Positions 24,520 through 32,103 of a stretch of DNA of 64,000 bases are shown here, in pieces. Position numbers and translations under genes: made by a program. How positions within the stretch are numbered: position 1 is the stretch's first letter; each line of letters starts with the position of its first letter. The notes beneath the pieces are model-generated. The model had not been told where the DNA came from and did no database searches. It was given only the letters and a program-made list of their open reading frames with translations. This DNA comes from Suilimivivens sp964614185 (GTDB lineage Bacteria; Bacillota; Clostridia; Lachnospirales; Lachnospiraceae). The DNA lies in contig CAZTKJ010000007.1 of assembly GCA_964614185.1 (NCBI GenBank), positions 1 to 64,000 on the forward strand, written 5' to 3'.

Positions 24520-25371
24520 TCAAATTCTGCGGATGCTTTCCTTTTCAATATTAATTAATCTCTGTTTAAACAGACTGCCTGCTGCCCGTTTAAATTCGTT
24601 TTTACTCATTCCTGTTTTATTTCGGATAAGTTCCGGATCTGATTTATCTCCTATGGGAAGCTCTCCCCCTTCCTCATCCAGTAGCTCAAGAAGTTTTCTG
24701 GCGTCCTGACCGATCTGGATATAGGCTTTTTCCCTGATGCTCAAAGACAGTTTGCCATCCTCTTTTACTTCCGTTATTCTGGCACATACTCTGTCTCCCA
24801 CTGCAAGATTGCCGGCAGGTTCGCTTTTAGGTATCAGCGCCGAATAGCAATTGTCCACTGCAACAAAAATTCCGAAATTATTACTGATTTCATATACCAT
24901 ACCTTCTACCTTATCATCCTTATGATAAGGACTGTCTGTACGCAGATAATGATATACCTTCATGGTTCCGCAGAGTCTGTTACTTTTGTCAATATAAAGA
25001 GCCACAAGACATTTATCTCCGGCTTTTACAGGAGCAGTCTGCTCTCCATAAGGCAAAAGCAGATCTTTCTCCAGCCCCCAGTCAAGAAATGCTCCTATTT
25101 TGCTTACCTGTTTTACTGTAAGAAGCGCGAAATCTCCCACCTCCAGCATGGGCTCTCTGGTAGTTGCAATCAACCGGTCCTTAGAATCTCTATACACAAA
25201 AACCCGCAGCCTGTCATTGATCTCCGCTTCTTCCGGCACCTGTTTGATGGGCAGAAGAACCTTTTGCTCTTCTTCATCCCCGGACCCCGAAGACGTTGTA
25301 TCAGCAAGATAAACGCCAAAATCCACTCTCTTTACTACTGTTAATATTTGTTTTTTCCCTAATTCAATCAT
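24520..25371 (-). CDS. cvfB: S1-domain RNA-binding protein CvfB (YitL)
   Basis: A 283-residue protein with S1-type OB folds in tandem (for example GDFALLTVKQVSKIGAFLDW, then VEGMVYEISNNFGIFVAVDN) and a C-terminal winged-helix-like segment (IRNKTGMSKNEFKRAAGSLF). This is the CvfB/YitL arrangement; CvfB in Staphylococcus binds RNA and affects virulence gene expression. It begins 11 nt after the thioesterase gene, so the two are probably one transcript. Confidence 0.9.
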   Translation of the reverse strand: MIELGKKQILTVVKRVDFGVYLADTTSSGSGDEEEQKVLLPIKQVPEEAEINDRLRVFVYRDSKDRLIATTREPMLEVGDFALLTVKQVSKIGAFLDWGLEKDLLLPYGEQTAPVKAGDKCLVALYIDKSNRLCGTMKVYHYLRTDSPYHKDDKVEGMVYEISNNFGIFVAVDNCYSALIPKSEPAGNLAVGDRVCARITEVKEDGKLSLSIREKAYIQIGQDARKLLELLDEEGGELPIGDKSDPELIRNKTGMSKNEFKRAAGSLFKQRLINIEKESIRRI

Positions 25372-25382
25372 GATGACTTCCT

Positions 25383-26090
25383 TTATTTTTGCAATTCTAC
25401 TACGCAGCAGACATCGTCCTTTTTATCCTTTAGGACCACAACATAAATCCCCGTTTGTGCCTCAGCCACATAAGGGGTCAATACATCATTTAAAAAGACC
25501 TGTTTCCTGTATTCAACCCTTAGCTGCCTGACAGGTCCTTTCTTTTCCAGTGCATCCATGGCAATCCGCACATATTGTCCGTTATTTACATGATGGTTCG
25601 TGTCCAGATGATGGGGTCTGATGATTACTTCATTTCCTGCCACAGCTCCCTCCGGCAGAGTAATCTTCCGGGGTGCATATTCCATATCCAGCTTTGGTTC
25701 CACCACATATTTTTCCAGCATCTCTTCCGTAGCCTTTCTGGGCCTTGCACTTTCAGTATCAATCAGGCTCCATATGGCGTTAGCACAGGCAATCCTCTTT
25801 CCCTTATCATCTTCCATCAGGAAATTACGATATCCTATAAATCCCCTGAAACTGTAAGGCGCTGTTCCTACTGTCACCACTTCTCCAAGAGCAGGATATC
25901 TCTCTATTATGATCTGCCATGAAGATAAGACCCATACCAGATGCTGCTCTCTCAGATATTCCACTCCAAGTCCGATATCTTCCGAATGGAATGTAGAACA
26001 GTCTTGAAAGTAATCCAATAACGATTCTGTTTTTAAATACCCTGTTTCATCAAGCTCACTGTATCTGATTCTTGTCTGGTAGCTATACAT
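25383..26090 (-). CDS. Acyl-ACP thioesterase
   Basis: Cytoplasmic hydrolase releasing fatty acids from acyl carrier protein. The 235-residue protein is a double hotdog of the FatA/acyl-ACP thioesterase family: N-terminal YQTRIRYSELDETGYLK, LESLLDYFQD-like helix, and in the second half the catalytic-site motif DTNHHVNNGQYVRIA, which parallels the plant D-x-N-x-H-V-N-N motif. GGAAGG precedes the ATG. It is the first gene of a run with cvfB and the CPBP protease; tRNA-Gln and its terminator lie just upstream. Confidence 0.9.
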   Translation of the reverse strand: MYSYQTRIRYSELDETGYLKTESLLDYFQDCSTFHSEDIGLGVEYLREQHLVWVLSSWQIIIERYPALGEVVTVGTAPYSFRGFIGYRNFLMEDDKGKRIACANAIWSLIDTESARPRKATEEMLEKYVVEPKLDMEYAPRKITLPEGAVAGNEVIIRPHHLDTNHHVNNGQYVRIAMDALEKKGPVRQLRVEYRKQVFLNDVLTPYVAEAQTGIYVVVLKDKKDDVCCVVELQK

Positions 26091-26110
26091 GATCCATCAA
26101 TCCTTCCTTG

Positions 26111-26141
26111 AAAAAACCCGAAGGACAGATTCCTCCGGGTT
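26111..26141 (-). terminator. Terminator after tRNA-Gln
   Basis: On the minus strand AACCCG-gAGG and CCTtCGGGTT form a stem that ends in a run of six T. It lies six bases after the tRNA 3' end, so the tRNA is a single-gene transcript. Confidence 0.85.
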
Positions 26142-26146
26142 GTCAG

Positions 26147-26218
26147 CTGGGCTACAAGGATTCGAACCTTGAAATGACGGAGTCAGAGTCCGTTGCCTTA
26201 CCGTTTGGCGATAGCCCA
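26147..26218 (-). tRNA. tRNA-Gln (CTG anticodon)
   Basis: Cloverleaf readable on the minus strand: acceptor TGGGCTA/TAGCCCA, D arm GCC...GGC, anticodon stem ACGGA/TCCGT with loop CTCTGAC giving anticodon CTG (reads CAG), T arm CAAGG-TTCGAAT-CCTTG, discriminator G. CCA is not encoded and must be added by the nucleotidyltransferase. A promoter lies upstream and a terminator downstream. Confidence 0.95.
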
Positions 26219-26247
26219 ATATTATATTCTGCGTTTTGCACTTGGAT

Positions 26248-26276
26248 ATAATAACTCATTTTATCATAAAAAGCAA
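26248..26276 (-). promoter_or_regulatory. Promoter of tRNA-Gln
   Basis: TTGCTT (26271-26276) and TATTAT (26248-26253), with a 17-nt spacer, on the minus strand about 30 nt before the tRNA 5' end. Confidence 0.65.
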
Positions 26277-26387
26277 GTACTTTTTCTAAATTTAAAAAAA
26301 TTTTTCCGGTTTGGATCGTTACTTTTTTATCAGGATGTATTTTTTTTAATAATTTCCATTTTTCTTTTTAAAACTATTTTCAATAAT

Positions 26388-26429
26388 TTGAAAATCTGAT
26401 ATTCTTTTATTATCATGAAAGCGTTTACA
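26388..26429 (+). promoter_or_regulatory. Promoter with perfect cre (CcpA) box
   Basis: TTGAAA (26388-26393), a 17-nt spacer and TATCAT (26411-26416) form a promoter. Directly downstream, TGAAAGCGTTTACA (26416-26429) matches the cre consensus TGWAANCGNTNWCA at every position. CcpA bound here would overlap the transcription start and repress when sugar is plentiful. The rest of the 230-bp gap back to the tRNA is AT-rich with nothing else seen. Confidence 0.75.
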
Positions 26430-26452
26430 TGCTTATATTAGGAGGTTACAAA

Positions 26453-27124
26453 ATGAGATATTTTTTCAACGGTAAAATCGACAAACAAGACGATGTCTAT
26501 AGCATCCGCATTCCTTTTAACATCTGGGAAGTATGCAAACAGCGGGATGTTATTCAGGCAGATCTTGTATTAGACAACAAGATTATTGATTGCGAGCTGC
26601 TTCCCGAGGAAAAGGGAAATTATAAGATCCATCTTACATCAGATGATGTTTCCCATATTAACATTGATGAAAAACATAAACTTCTCCTGCATGTTACAGG
26701 CAGTCTGATCCAAATGAACCAGAACAGCCCTTATAGCTTTGAAAACCCTATCCGTAAAATAGACGGCATTGACATCATTATCCAGCCGGAAGACGGCCTG
26801 TGCGGACAAACCTGTGTTGCTATGCTGGCCGGTGTTACTATTGCGGAAGTAATCAGCGTTATGGACTGCAGAGAATGGCAGGGTACCATGGGCCGCGTAA
26901 TTTCCGCATTAAATTACTATGGTATCGATCATACCGATATTATTGTTTATACGGAAGGTGAAAATGCCACTCTTCCTAAATGCTGTATTATGATGGAAAA
27001 AATGGGACGGTATTGCCATTATCTCCTTCACTATGACGGCAAATTCTATGATTCCAATTTAGGTGTTTTAAAAGAATATGACATGAGCAAACTGCTTGGA
27101 TTCCTTGAAATCAAAGTAAATTGA
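26453..27124 (+). CDS. Two-domain protein with C39-like cysteine peptidase fold
   Basis: A 223-residue protein of no firm name. Residues 1-90 form a beta-rich domain resembling DUF1905 (FNGKIDKQDDVYSIRIPFNI). Residues 105-223 look like a papain/C39-type peptidase: Gln111 and Cys117 in QPEDGLCGQTCVAML, then His189 in CHYLLHYDGKFYD and Asp200, the spacing expected for Gln, Cys, His and Asp. No signal peptide or ABC domain, so it probably acts in the cytoplasm. The longest frame starts at 26429, but AGGAGG at 26440-26445 marks ATG 26453. It stands alone, behind a promoter with a cre box. Whether it cleaves peptides is untested. Confidence 0.6.
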   Translation: MRYFFNGKIDKQDDVYSIRIPFNIWEVCKQRDVIQADLVLDNKIIDCELLPEEKGNYKIHLTSDDVSHINIDEKHKLLLHVTGSLIQMNQNSPYSFENPIRKIDGIDIIIQPEDGLCGQTCVAMLAGVTIAEVISVMDCREWQGTMGRVISALNYYGIDHTDIIVYTEGENATLPKCCIMMEKMGRYCHYLLHYDGKFYDSNLGVLKEYDMSKLLGFLEIKVN

Positions 27125-27131
27125 GATAACA

Positions 27132-27159
27132 GATAAACCCCTCTTTTGAGGGGTTTATC
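27132..27159. terminator. Bidirectional hairpin between C39-like gene and glnN
   Basis: GATAAACCCCTC (27132-27143) pairs perfectly with GAGGGGTTTATC (27148-27159) around a TTTT loop. It lies between convergent genes. T runs are short, so efficiency is uncertain. Confidence 0.7.
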
Positions 27160-27182
27160 CATGATAATTCCTGAAGGATTTT

Positions 27183-29294
27183 CTATACTTCAAAAATCAG
27201 ATCGCCGTAAGTAGGCATAGGCCAGATTTTTTTATCTACTATCATTTCAAGTTCATCAGCAGGAGTTCTTAAATTTTCCATCGCTTTCTTAACTACATCT
27301 TTATAATAAAATGCTTTTTCTTTTGCCTCCATAATTGAATGCGCCCTCTTCTCAGCTTCTTCCAATTCTCCCAGTGCCTTTTTCATAGCCGTCAGTTTAG
27401 TGGAAAGTTCTGAGAGTATCCCTGCCTGAACAGATGGGTCTGCCCCGGCATCCTTTACGGCAATTACGGTATCTGCCAGGGTTTTGCTGTAAGTAACAAC
27501 CGCAGGGATGATCTGCTTGGAAGCCATATCGATCATGGTAAGAGCTTCAATATTGATGGTCTTTGCATATGTTTCATACAGAATCTCTTCTCGTGATTCC
27601 AGTTCCGCTTTTGTAAAAATCCCAAATTTCTCGAACAGCTTAACAGCTTTGTCGGTTGTCAGGGTATCTACCGCTTCAATCATAGACTTGATATGGGGAA
27701 GTCCTCTTCTTTCGGCTTCCGCTACCCATTCTTCGGAATAACCGTCTCCATTGAATATGATCCGCTGGTGCTCTGTAAAATATTTCTTGATCAGATCATG
27801 TACTGCCAGTTCAAAGTTGTCGGCTTTTTCAAGGATGTCTGCTGCTTCACAGAAAGCCTCTGCTGCCATGGCATTTAATATTGTATTGGGACTTCCGATA
27901 GAGTCGGAAGAGCCCACCATACGAAATTCAAATTTATTTCCCGTAAATGCAAAAGGAGAAGTCCTGTTTCTGTCAGTAGCATCTTTTTCAAAATCAGGCA
28001 GCGTGGAAACACCGGTATCAAGTTTTCCTCCCTGCAGCACATGGGCCGCTTCTCCTGTTTCTACCAACTGTCTGACAACATCCTCCAACTGCTCACCGAG
28101 AAAAACAGAAATAATGGCGGGCGGCGCTTCATTAGCCCCAAGTCTATGGTCATTCCCTACATCAGAGGCGCTTTGACGAAGCAGGTCGGCATGAACATCA
28201 ACTGCTTTAATAATGCAGGCAAGCACTAACAAAAACTGAATATTTTCATTAGGCGTATCTCCCGGGTCCAAAAGATTAATGCCGTTGTCTGTTCCAAGAG
28301 ACCAGTTATTGTGTTTACCGGAACCGTTTACTCCTGCAAATGGTTTCTCATGGAGCAGGCAGGTCATTCCGTGCCGCCCTGCAACTTTTTTCATGGTTTC
28401 CATTACCAGCTGGTTATGATCCACTGCAATATTGGCTGTTTCATAAATGGTTGCCAGCTCATGCTGGGCAGGAGCCACTTCATTATGCTGTGTTTTAGCC
28501 GTAACCCCCAGTTTCCACAGTTCTATATTCAGGTCTTTCATATAAGCCCCAATACGCTCACGAACTGTTCCAAAGTAATGATCCTCAAGCTCCTGACCCT
28601 TAGGCGCCGGCGCTCCAAAGAGCGTTCGTCCCGAGAAAACAAGATCCGGTCTTTTCAAATATTTTTCCCTGTCCACCAGGAAATACTCCTGTTCAGGTCC
28701 AACACTGGGATATACTTTTGTTGCAGTTGTATTGCCAAACAGCCGGACAATGCGGAGAGCCTGCTGGCTGACCGCCTCCATGGAACGCAAAAGCGGTGTT
28801 TTCTTATCAAGGGCTTCTCCTTTATAAGAACAGAATGCCGTAGGAATACAAAGGATTACACCTGTTGCATCTTCTTTCAAAAATGCAGGTGAAGTAATAT
28901 CCCAGGCTGTATATCCTCTTGCCTCAAAAGTGGCCCGCAGTCCTCCTGAAGGAAACGAAGACGCATCCGGTTCTCCCTTGATCAATTCCTTACCGGAAAA
29001 TTCCAACATCATCTTGCCGCTTTCATCGGGATGAGATACAAAAGAATCATGTTTTTCAGCCGTAATTCCCGTTAACGGCTGAAACCAGTGAGTGTAATGG
29101 GTTGCCCCGTTCTCAACTGCCCAGTCCTTCATTACTTTTGCAACAACATCTGCTGTCTCTAAAGTAAGTTCACCACCCTGATCCATGATTCGGGTAACTT
29201 CTTTATATGTATTTTTGGGCAGACGTTCCTTCATAGTGGTTCTGGTAAATACTTTACTGCCAAAAAGTTTTTCAATATTTATTGCTTCATTCAT
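27183..29294 (-). CDS. glnN: Glutamine synthetase type III
   Basis: Joins ammonia to glutamate with ATP. The 703-residue size and the type III signature FPSGGLRATFEARGYTAWD separate it from the about 450-residue GSI enzymes. Other marks are VGPEQEYFLVD, EVAPAQHELATIYETAN, GKHNNWSLGTDNG and RNRTSPFAFTGNKFEFR, the last carrying the substrate Arg residues. AGGAGG precedes the ATG, and the gene overlaps the U32 gene by a few bases, so it is probably at the end of the trmR-trhP run. No nitrogen-regulatory site was seen upstream. Confidence 0.97.
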   Translation of the reverse strand: MNEAINIEKLFGSKVFTRTTMKERLPKNTYKEVTRIMDQGGELTLETADVVAKVMKDWAVENGATHYTHWFQPLTGITAEKHDSFVSHPDESGKMMLEFSGKELIKGEPDASSFPSGGLRATFEARGYTAWDITSPAFLKEDATGVILCIPTAFCSYKGEALDKKTPLLRSMEAVSQQALRIVRLFGNTTATKVYPSVGPEQEYFLVDREKYLKRPDLVFSGRTLFGAPAPKGQELEDHYFGTVRERIGAYMKDLNIELWKLGVTAKTQHNEVAPAQHELATIYETANIAVDHNQLVMETMKKVAGRHGMTCLLHEKPFAGVNGSGKHNNWSLGTDNGINLLDPGDTPNENIQFLLVLACIIKAVDVHADLLRQSASDVGNDHRLGANEAPPAIISVFLGEQLEDVVRQLVETGEAAHVLQGGKLDTGVSTLPDFEKDATDRNRTSPFAFTGNKFEFRMVGSSDSIGSPNTILNAMAAEAFCEAADILEKADNFELAVHDLIKKYFTEHQRIIFNGDGYSEEWVAEAERRGLPHIKSMIEAVDTLTTDKAVKLFEKFGIFTKAELESREEILYETYAKTINIEALTMIDMASKQIIPAVVTYSKTLADTVIAVKDAGADPSVQAGILSELSTKLTAMKKALGELEEAEKRAHSIMEAKEKAFYYKDVVKKAMENLRTPADELEMIVDKKIWPMPTYGDLIFEV

Positions 29295-30528
29295 TATCTT
29301 CTCCTCCTGCTTTCCGTACCCTTAAAAGGTCATATTGTTCTGCTTTTTTATCTAATTCCACATACAGTACCTGTCTGGGATGGGGCGCACTCTCCACTTT
29401 CTCTCCTTCCTGTGTGGTAAGCGACAGTACCCTCGTCTCCACATTTCTCCCATCCGGCTTCATAATTTCTATCTGATCCCCTACGCAGAATTTATTTTTC
29501 TGTTCAATCTTAACTGTCGATTCCTTTACCTCTTCCACGATTCCCAAATATATATATTCATTAATATATGTATTAGAATCATAAATCTGGGTGTTCTCAT
29601 CAGGTTTCCCAAAGTAAAATCCCACAGTGAACTGACGGTAAGTGCATTTGGCAATTTCTTCTCTGTACCAATCCAGATGTTCACGGTATTTATGTTCCGA
29701 TTCAAAATAGTCGTCAATTGCTTTACGGTAGGTTCTGGCAACAGCTGCCACATAAAGAGCCGTTTTCATCCTTCCTTCTATTTTGAAGCTGTCAATCCCT
29801 GCTGCTATCATTTCAGGAAGGTACTCTATCATACACAGATCCTTGGAATTAAAAATGTAAGTTCCTCTTTCATTTTCATAAACAGGCAGATATTCTCCCG
29901 GACGGCTTTCCTCCATCACCGCATATTTCCATCTGCAGGGATGCGTGCATGCTCCCTGGTTGGCATCTCTTCCTGTGAAGTAATTACTGAGAAGGCATCT
30001 TCCCGAATAGGAAATACACATTGCTCCATGGATAAAACTTTCTATTTCCATATCAGCCGGAATCTTTGCTCTGATTTCCTTAATTTCCGTAAGAGATAAC
30101 TCTCTTGCAGAAACCACTCTTTTGGCTCCCTGATCGTACCAGAACTGATAAGTCATATAATTGGTATTATTGGCCTGAGTAGAAATATGAATATCAATTT
30201 CCGGACATATCTCCCTGGCCAGCAAAAACATACCGGGATCCGATATGATCAATGCATCAGGTTTCATTTCCTTCAGCTCTTTGAAATAAGATGCGGCTTC
30301 TTCCAGATCCTTATTGTGCGCAAGGATGTTGGCGGTAACATGTACCTTTACTCCGTGCTTATGGGCAAATTCAATTCCTGCCATCATATCCTTTTTGGAA
30401 AAATTCTTGGCTTTGGCCCGCAGGCTGAATGCTTCTCCTCCTATATACACAGCATCTGCCCCAAACAAAACGGCTGTTTTTAAGGCTTCAAGACTGCTTG
30501 CCGGTATTAATAGCTCTGGTTTTTTCAT
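29287..30528 (-). CDS. U32 family protein, probable tRNA U34 hydroxylation protein TrhP
   Basis: U32 family protein of 413 residues with the signature IESFIHGAMCISYSGRCLLS followed by GACTHPCRWKY, whose cysteines bind an iron-sulfur cluster in this family. Annotated 'peptidase', but relatives act in RNA hydroxylation; in Bacillus, TrhP proteins (YrrN/YrrO) make 5-hydroxyuridine at tRNA position 34, and TrmR methylates it. Here a TrmR homologue sits 29 nt upstream, which supports TrhP over a protease. The frame starts at 30540, but GAGGGG points to ATG 30528. Only one U32 gene is present here, where Bacillus has two. Confidence 0.88.
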   Translation of the reverse strand: MKKPELLIPASSLEALKTAVLFGADAVYIGGEAFSLRAKAKNFSKKDMMAGIEFAHKHGVKVHVTANILAHNKDLEEAASYFKELKEMKPDALIISDPGMFLLAREICPEIDIHISTQANNTNYMTYQFWYDQGAKRVVSARELSLTEIKEIRAKIPADMEIESFIHGAMCISYSGRCLLSNYFTGRDANQGACTHPCRWKYAVMEESRPGEYLPVYENERGTYIFNSKDLCMIEYLPEMIAAGIDSFKIEGRMKTALYVAAVARTYRKAIDDYFESEHKYREHLDWYREEIAKCTYRQFTVGFYFGKPDENTQIYDSNTYINEYIYLGIVEEVKESTVKIEQKNKFCVGDQIEIMKPDGRNVETRVLSLTTQEGEKVESAPHPRQVLYVELDKKAEQYDLLRVRKAGGEDNE

Positions 30529-30557
30529 ATTTCCCCTCATTCTGCCGACAAACGGCT

Positions 30558-31199
30558 CTATTTTCGGACACTGACTGTCACTCCATCCCCTACCGGGAGG
30601 ATATCAGTCTGTAGATTTTCATTGTGTTTCAGCTCATACAGATAATCCCGCATTCTGCTGTGGATCGTTCTGTTCCTTCTCGTTACCGCATATCTGGATT
30701 CCAAAATATCTCCATCCTGCAAGACATTATCCGATATCAACAGACCTCCTTTTGAAAGGAGTTTCAAAACATCCGGAAGGAAATGAATATACTGCCCCTT
30801 TGCAGCATCCATAAAGATCAGATCAAAGGGTCCTTCTAACTGCCTTAGAATTTCTGCAGCATCGCCTTCCAGCAATGTAATCTGATTCTCTCTGCCTGCC
30901 TTTTTGAAATTCTCTCTGGCAATGGGAATTCTTTTTTCATATTTTTCAATCGTTGTGATTTTACAATCTACAGGTCCATATTCACTCATCAGTAACGCAG
31001 AAAAACCAATGGCCGTTCCCACCTCCAGAATACGTTGCGGCTGCTTTATCGTCAAAAGCAGCTTTAATAGACTCTGCATCTGTGAACGTATAATCGGGAC
31101 ATTGGTTTCCATTGCATATTGTTCCAATTCATTCAGGAAAGGAGTATTACCGGAATCAAAGGAATTAATAAATGTACTGATTCTTTCTTCCGTAATCAT
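30558..31199 (-). CDS. trmR: O-methyltransferase, probable tRNA 5-hydroxyuridine methyltransferase TrmR
   Basis: SAM-dependent O-methyltransferase, 213 residues, of the YrrM type. Motif I ILEVGTAIGFSALLMSEY, motif II DLIFMDAAKG, and LSKGGLLISDNVL are visible. TrmR methylates 5-hydroxyuridine in tRNA to 5-methoxyuridine. The name rests on sequence family and on the next gene being a U32 protein, as in the Bacillus yrrM-yrrN-yrrO order. GAGG precedes the ATG. Confidence 0.87.
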   Translation of the reverse strand: MITEERISTFINSFDSGNTPFLNELEQYAMETNVPIIRSQMQSLLKLLLTIKQPQRILEVGTAIGFSALLMSEYGPVDCKITTIEKYEKRIPIARENFKKAGRENQITLLEGDAAEILRQLEGPFDLIFMDAAKGQYIHFLPDVLKLLSKGGLLISDNVLQDGDILESRYAVTRRNRTIHSRMRDYLYELKHNENLQTDILPVGDGVTVSVRK

Positions 31200-31214
31200 A
31201 TAAATATACCTCTT

Positions 31215-31691
31215 TTATTCTGCTGCCATTCCTTCTGTATTTTCCATTTCGGCATCTTCATACGGCTCTTCTTCGCCTTCTGACTCCTCATCATCTTCCA
31301 TGCTTTGATCATTTTCCTCTGCTGCCTCCTGAGAGGTGGACATCACTGCCAGCATTTCCTCTGCTGTCATACTGGTATTCAGATCATAAATGCCGGGTTT
31401 GATCTTCTTATGATAAGCCGACAAAAACTCCTGCATAATAAACAGCCTTGCATCTTCTATAAGGCCCTTTTCTTCCAGCATCTCTGCAATATCTTTTACA
31501 TCAGCATTCTCTGCAATGCCCACCGTAATCGTTCGTCCGCCTGACGCAGATACAGGTTCATCCGCAAATACCTTATATCCAAAATTATAAGCCTCTGTAG
31601 ACGTTCGCAGTACAAACATAACGATTGCTGCTACCACAACCACTTTAATAATTGCTTCAATAACAGCTCCTATCAGATATTTTACATTCAT
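31215..31691 (-). CDS. MltG-like membrane protein lacking the catalytic domain
   Basis: A 158-residue protein with one N-terminal transmembrane helix (about residues 5-30), then an MltG/YceG N-terminal (LysM-like) segment: ITVGIAENADVKDIAEMLEE, KGLIEDARLF, KPGIYDLNTSMTAEEMLAVM. Full-length MltG continues with the transglycosylase domain that cleaves glycan strands; here it is replaced by an acidic tail of about 45 residues (EENDQSMEDDEESEGEEE). The gene occupies the slot taken by mltG (yrrL) ahead of yrrM in Bacillus. ATG 31691 is chosen because an upstream TTG would overlap ylbF; the ribosome site is weak. Probably non-catalytic. Confidence 0.75.
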   Translation of the reverse strand: MNVKYLIGAVIEAIIKVVVVAAIVMFVLRTSTEAYNFGYKVFADEPVSASGGRTITVGIAENADVKDIAEMLEEKGLIEDARLFIMQEFLSAYHKKIKPGIYDLNTSMTAEEMLAVMSTSQEAAEENDQSMEDDEESEGEEEPYEDAEMENTEGMAAE

Positions 31692-31722
31692 ATCATAACC
31701 ATACCTTTCCTTTTGCCGGATT

Positions 31723-32052
31723 TTATTCAAATTCTACCGCTTCCGTAATGCAAAGCGTAACCTCCTGCATCATCCGGCAGAATGCCAACTCTGCCCTTAA
31801 AAAATCATCTACCATGGGATCTTCTCTGAATTCTTCATATTCCCGTTCAAACTCATCCATCTTATCAAATAGCTCATCCTTCTGAGTGGTATTCTGAATT
31901 TCAAAATTCTTCTCTCTGAATTCATTTACCTTTTGATATTTTTCCGGATATTCTTTCAGCTTTTCCAGTTGTTCATAATATCTTCTGTAAGTCTCTGTTT
32001 CCTTAATTATCCTGACGTATTTCAGAGTTGCGCTTTTTAAGCTGTTTTCCAT
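31723..32052 (-). CDS. YlbF family regulator
   Basis: Helical protein of 109 residues of the YlbF/YmcA family, with ETYRRYYEQLEKLKEYPEKY and a Glu/Lys/Phe-rich middle typical of it. In Bacillus, YlbF, YmcA and YaaT form a complex that helps RNase Y process mRNA and affects competence, sporulation and biofilms. It lies 51 nt after RNase J, another RNA-decay gene. GGAG precedes the ATG. Paralogues exist in the family, so I give no locus name. Confidence 0.85.
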   Translation of the reverse strand: MENSLKSATLKYVRIIKETETYRRYYEQLEKLKEYPEKYQKVNEFREKNFEIQNTTQKDELFDKMDEFEREYEEFREDPMVDDFLRAELAFCRMMQEVTLCITEAVEFE

Positions 32053-32103
32053 ATTAAATACTCCATTCTTACTCAGCCCGCGATATTTATCATTGGGAAT
32101 TTA

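Noticed and set aside
29287..30528. Calling the U32 protein a collagenase-type peptidase
   Set aside because: Family name is historical; the neighbouring trmR homologue and cysteine pattern point to RNA hydroxylation.
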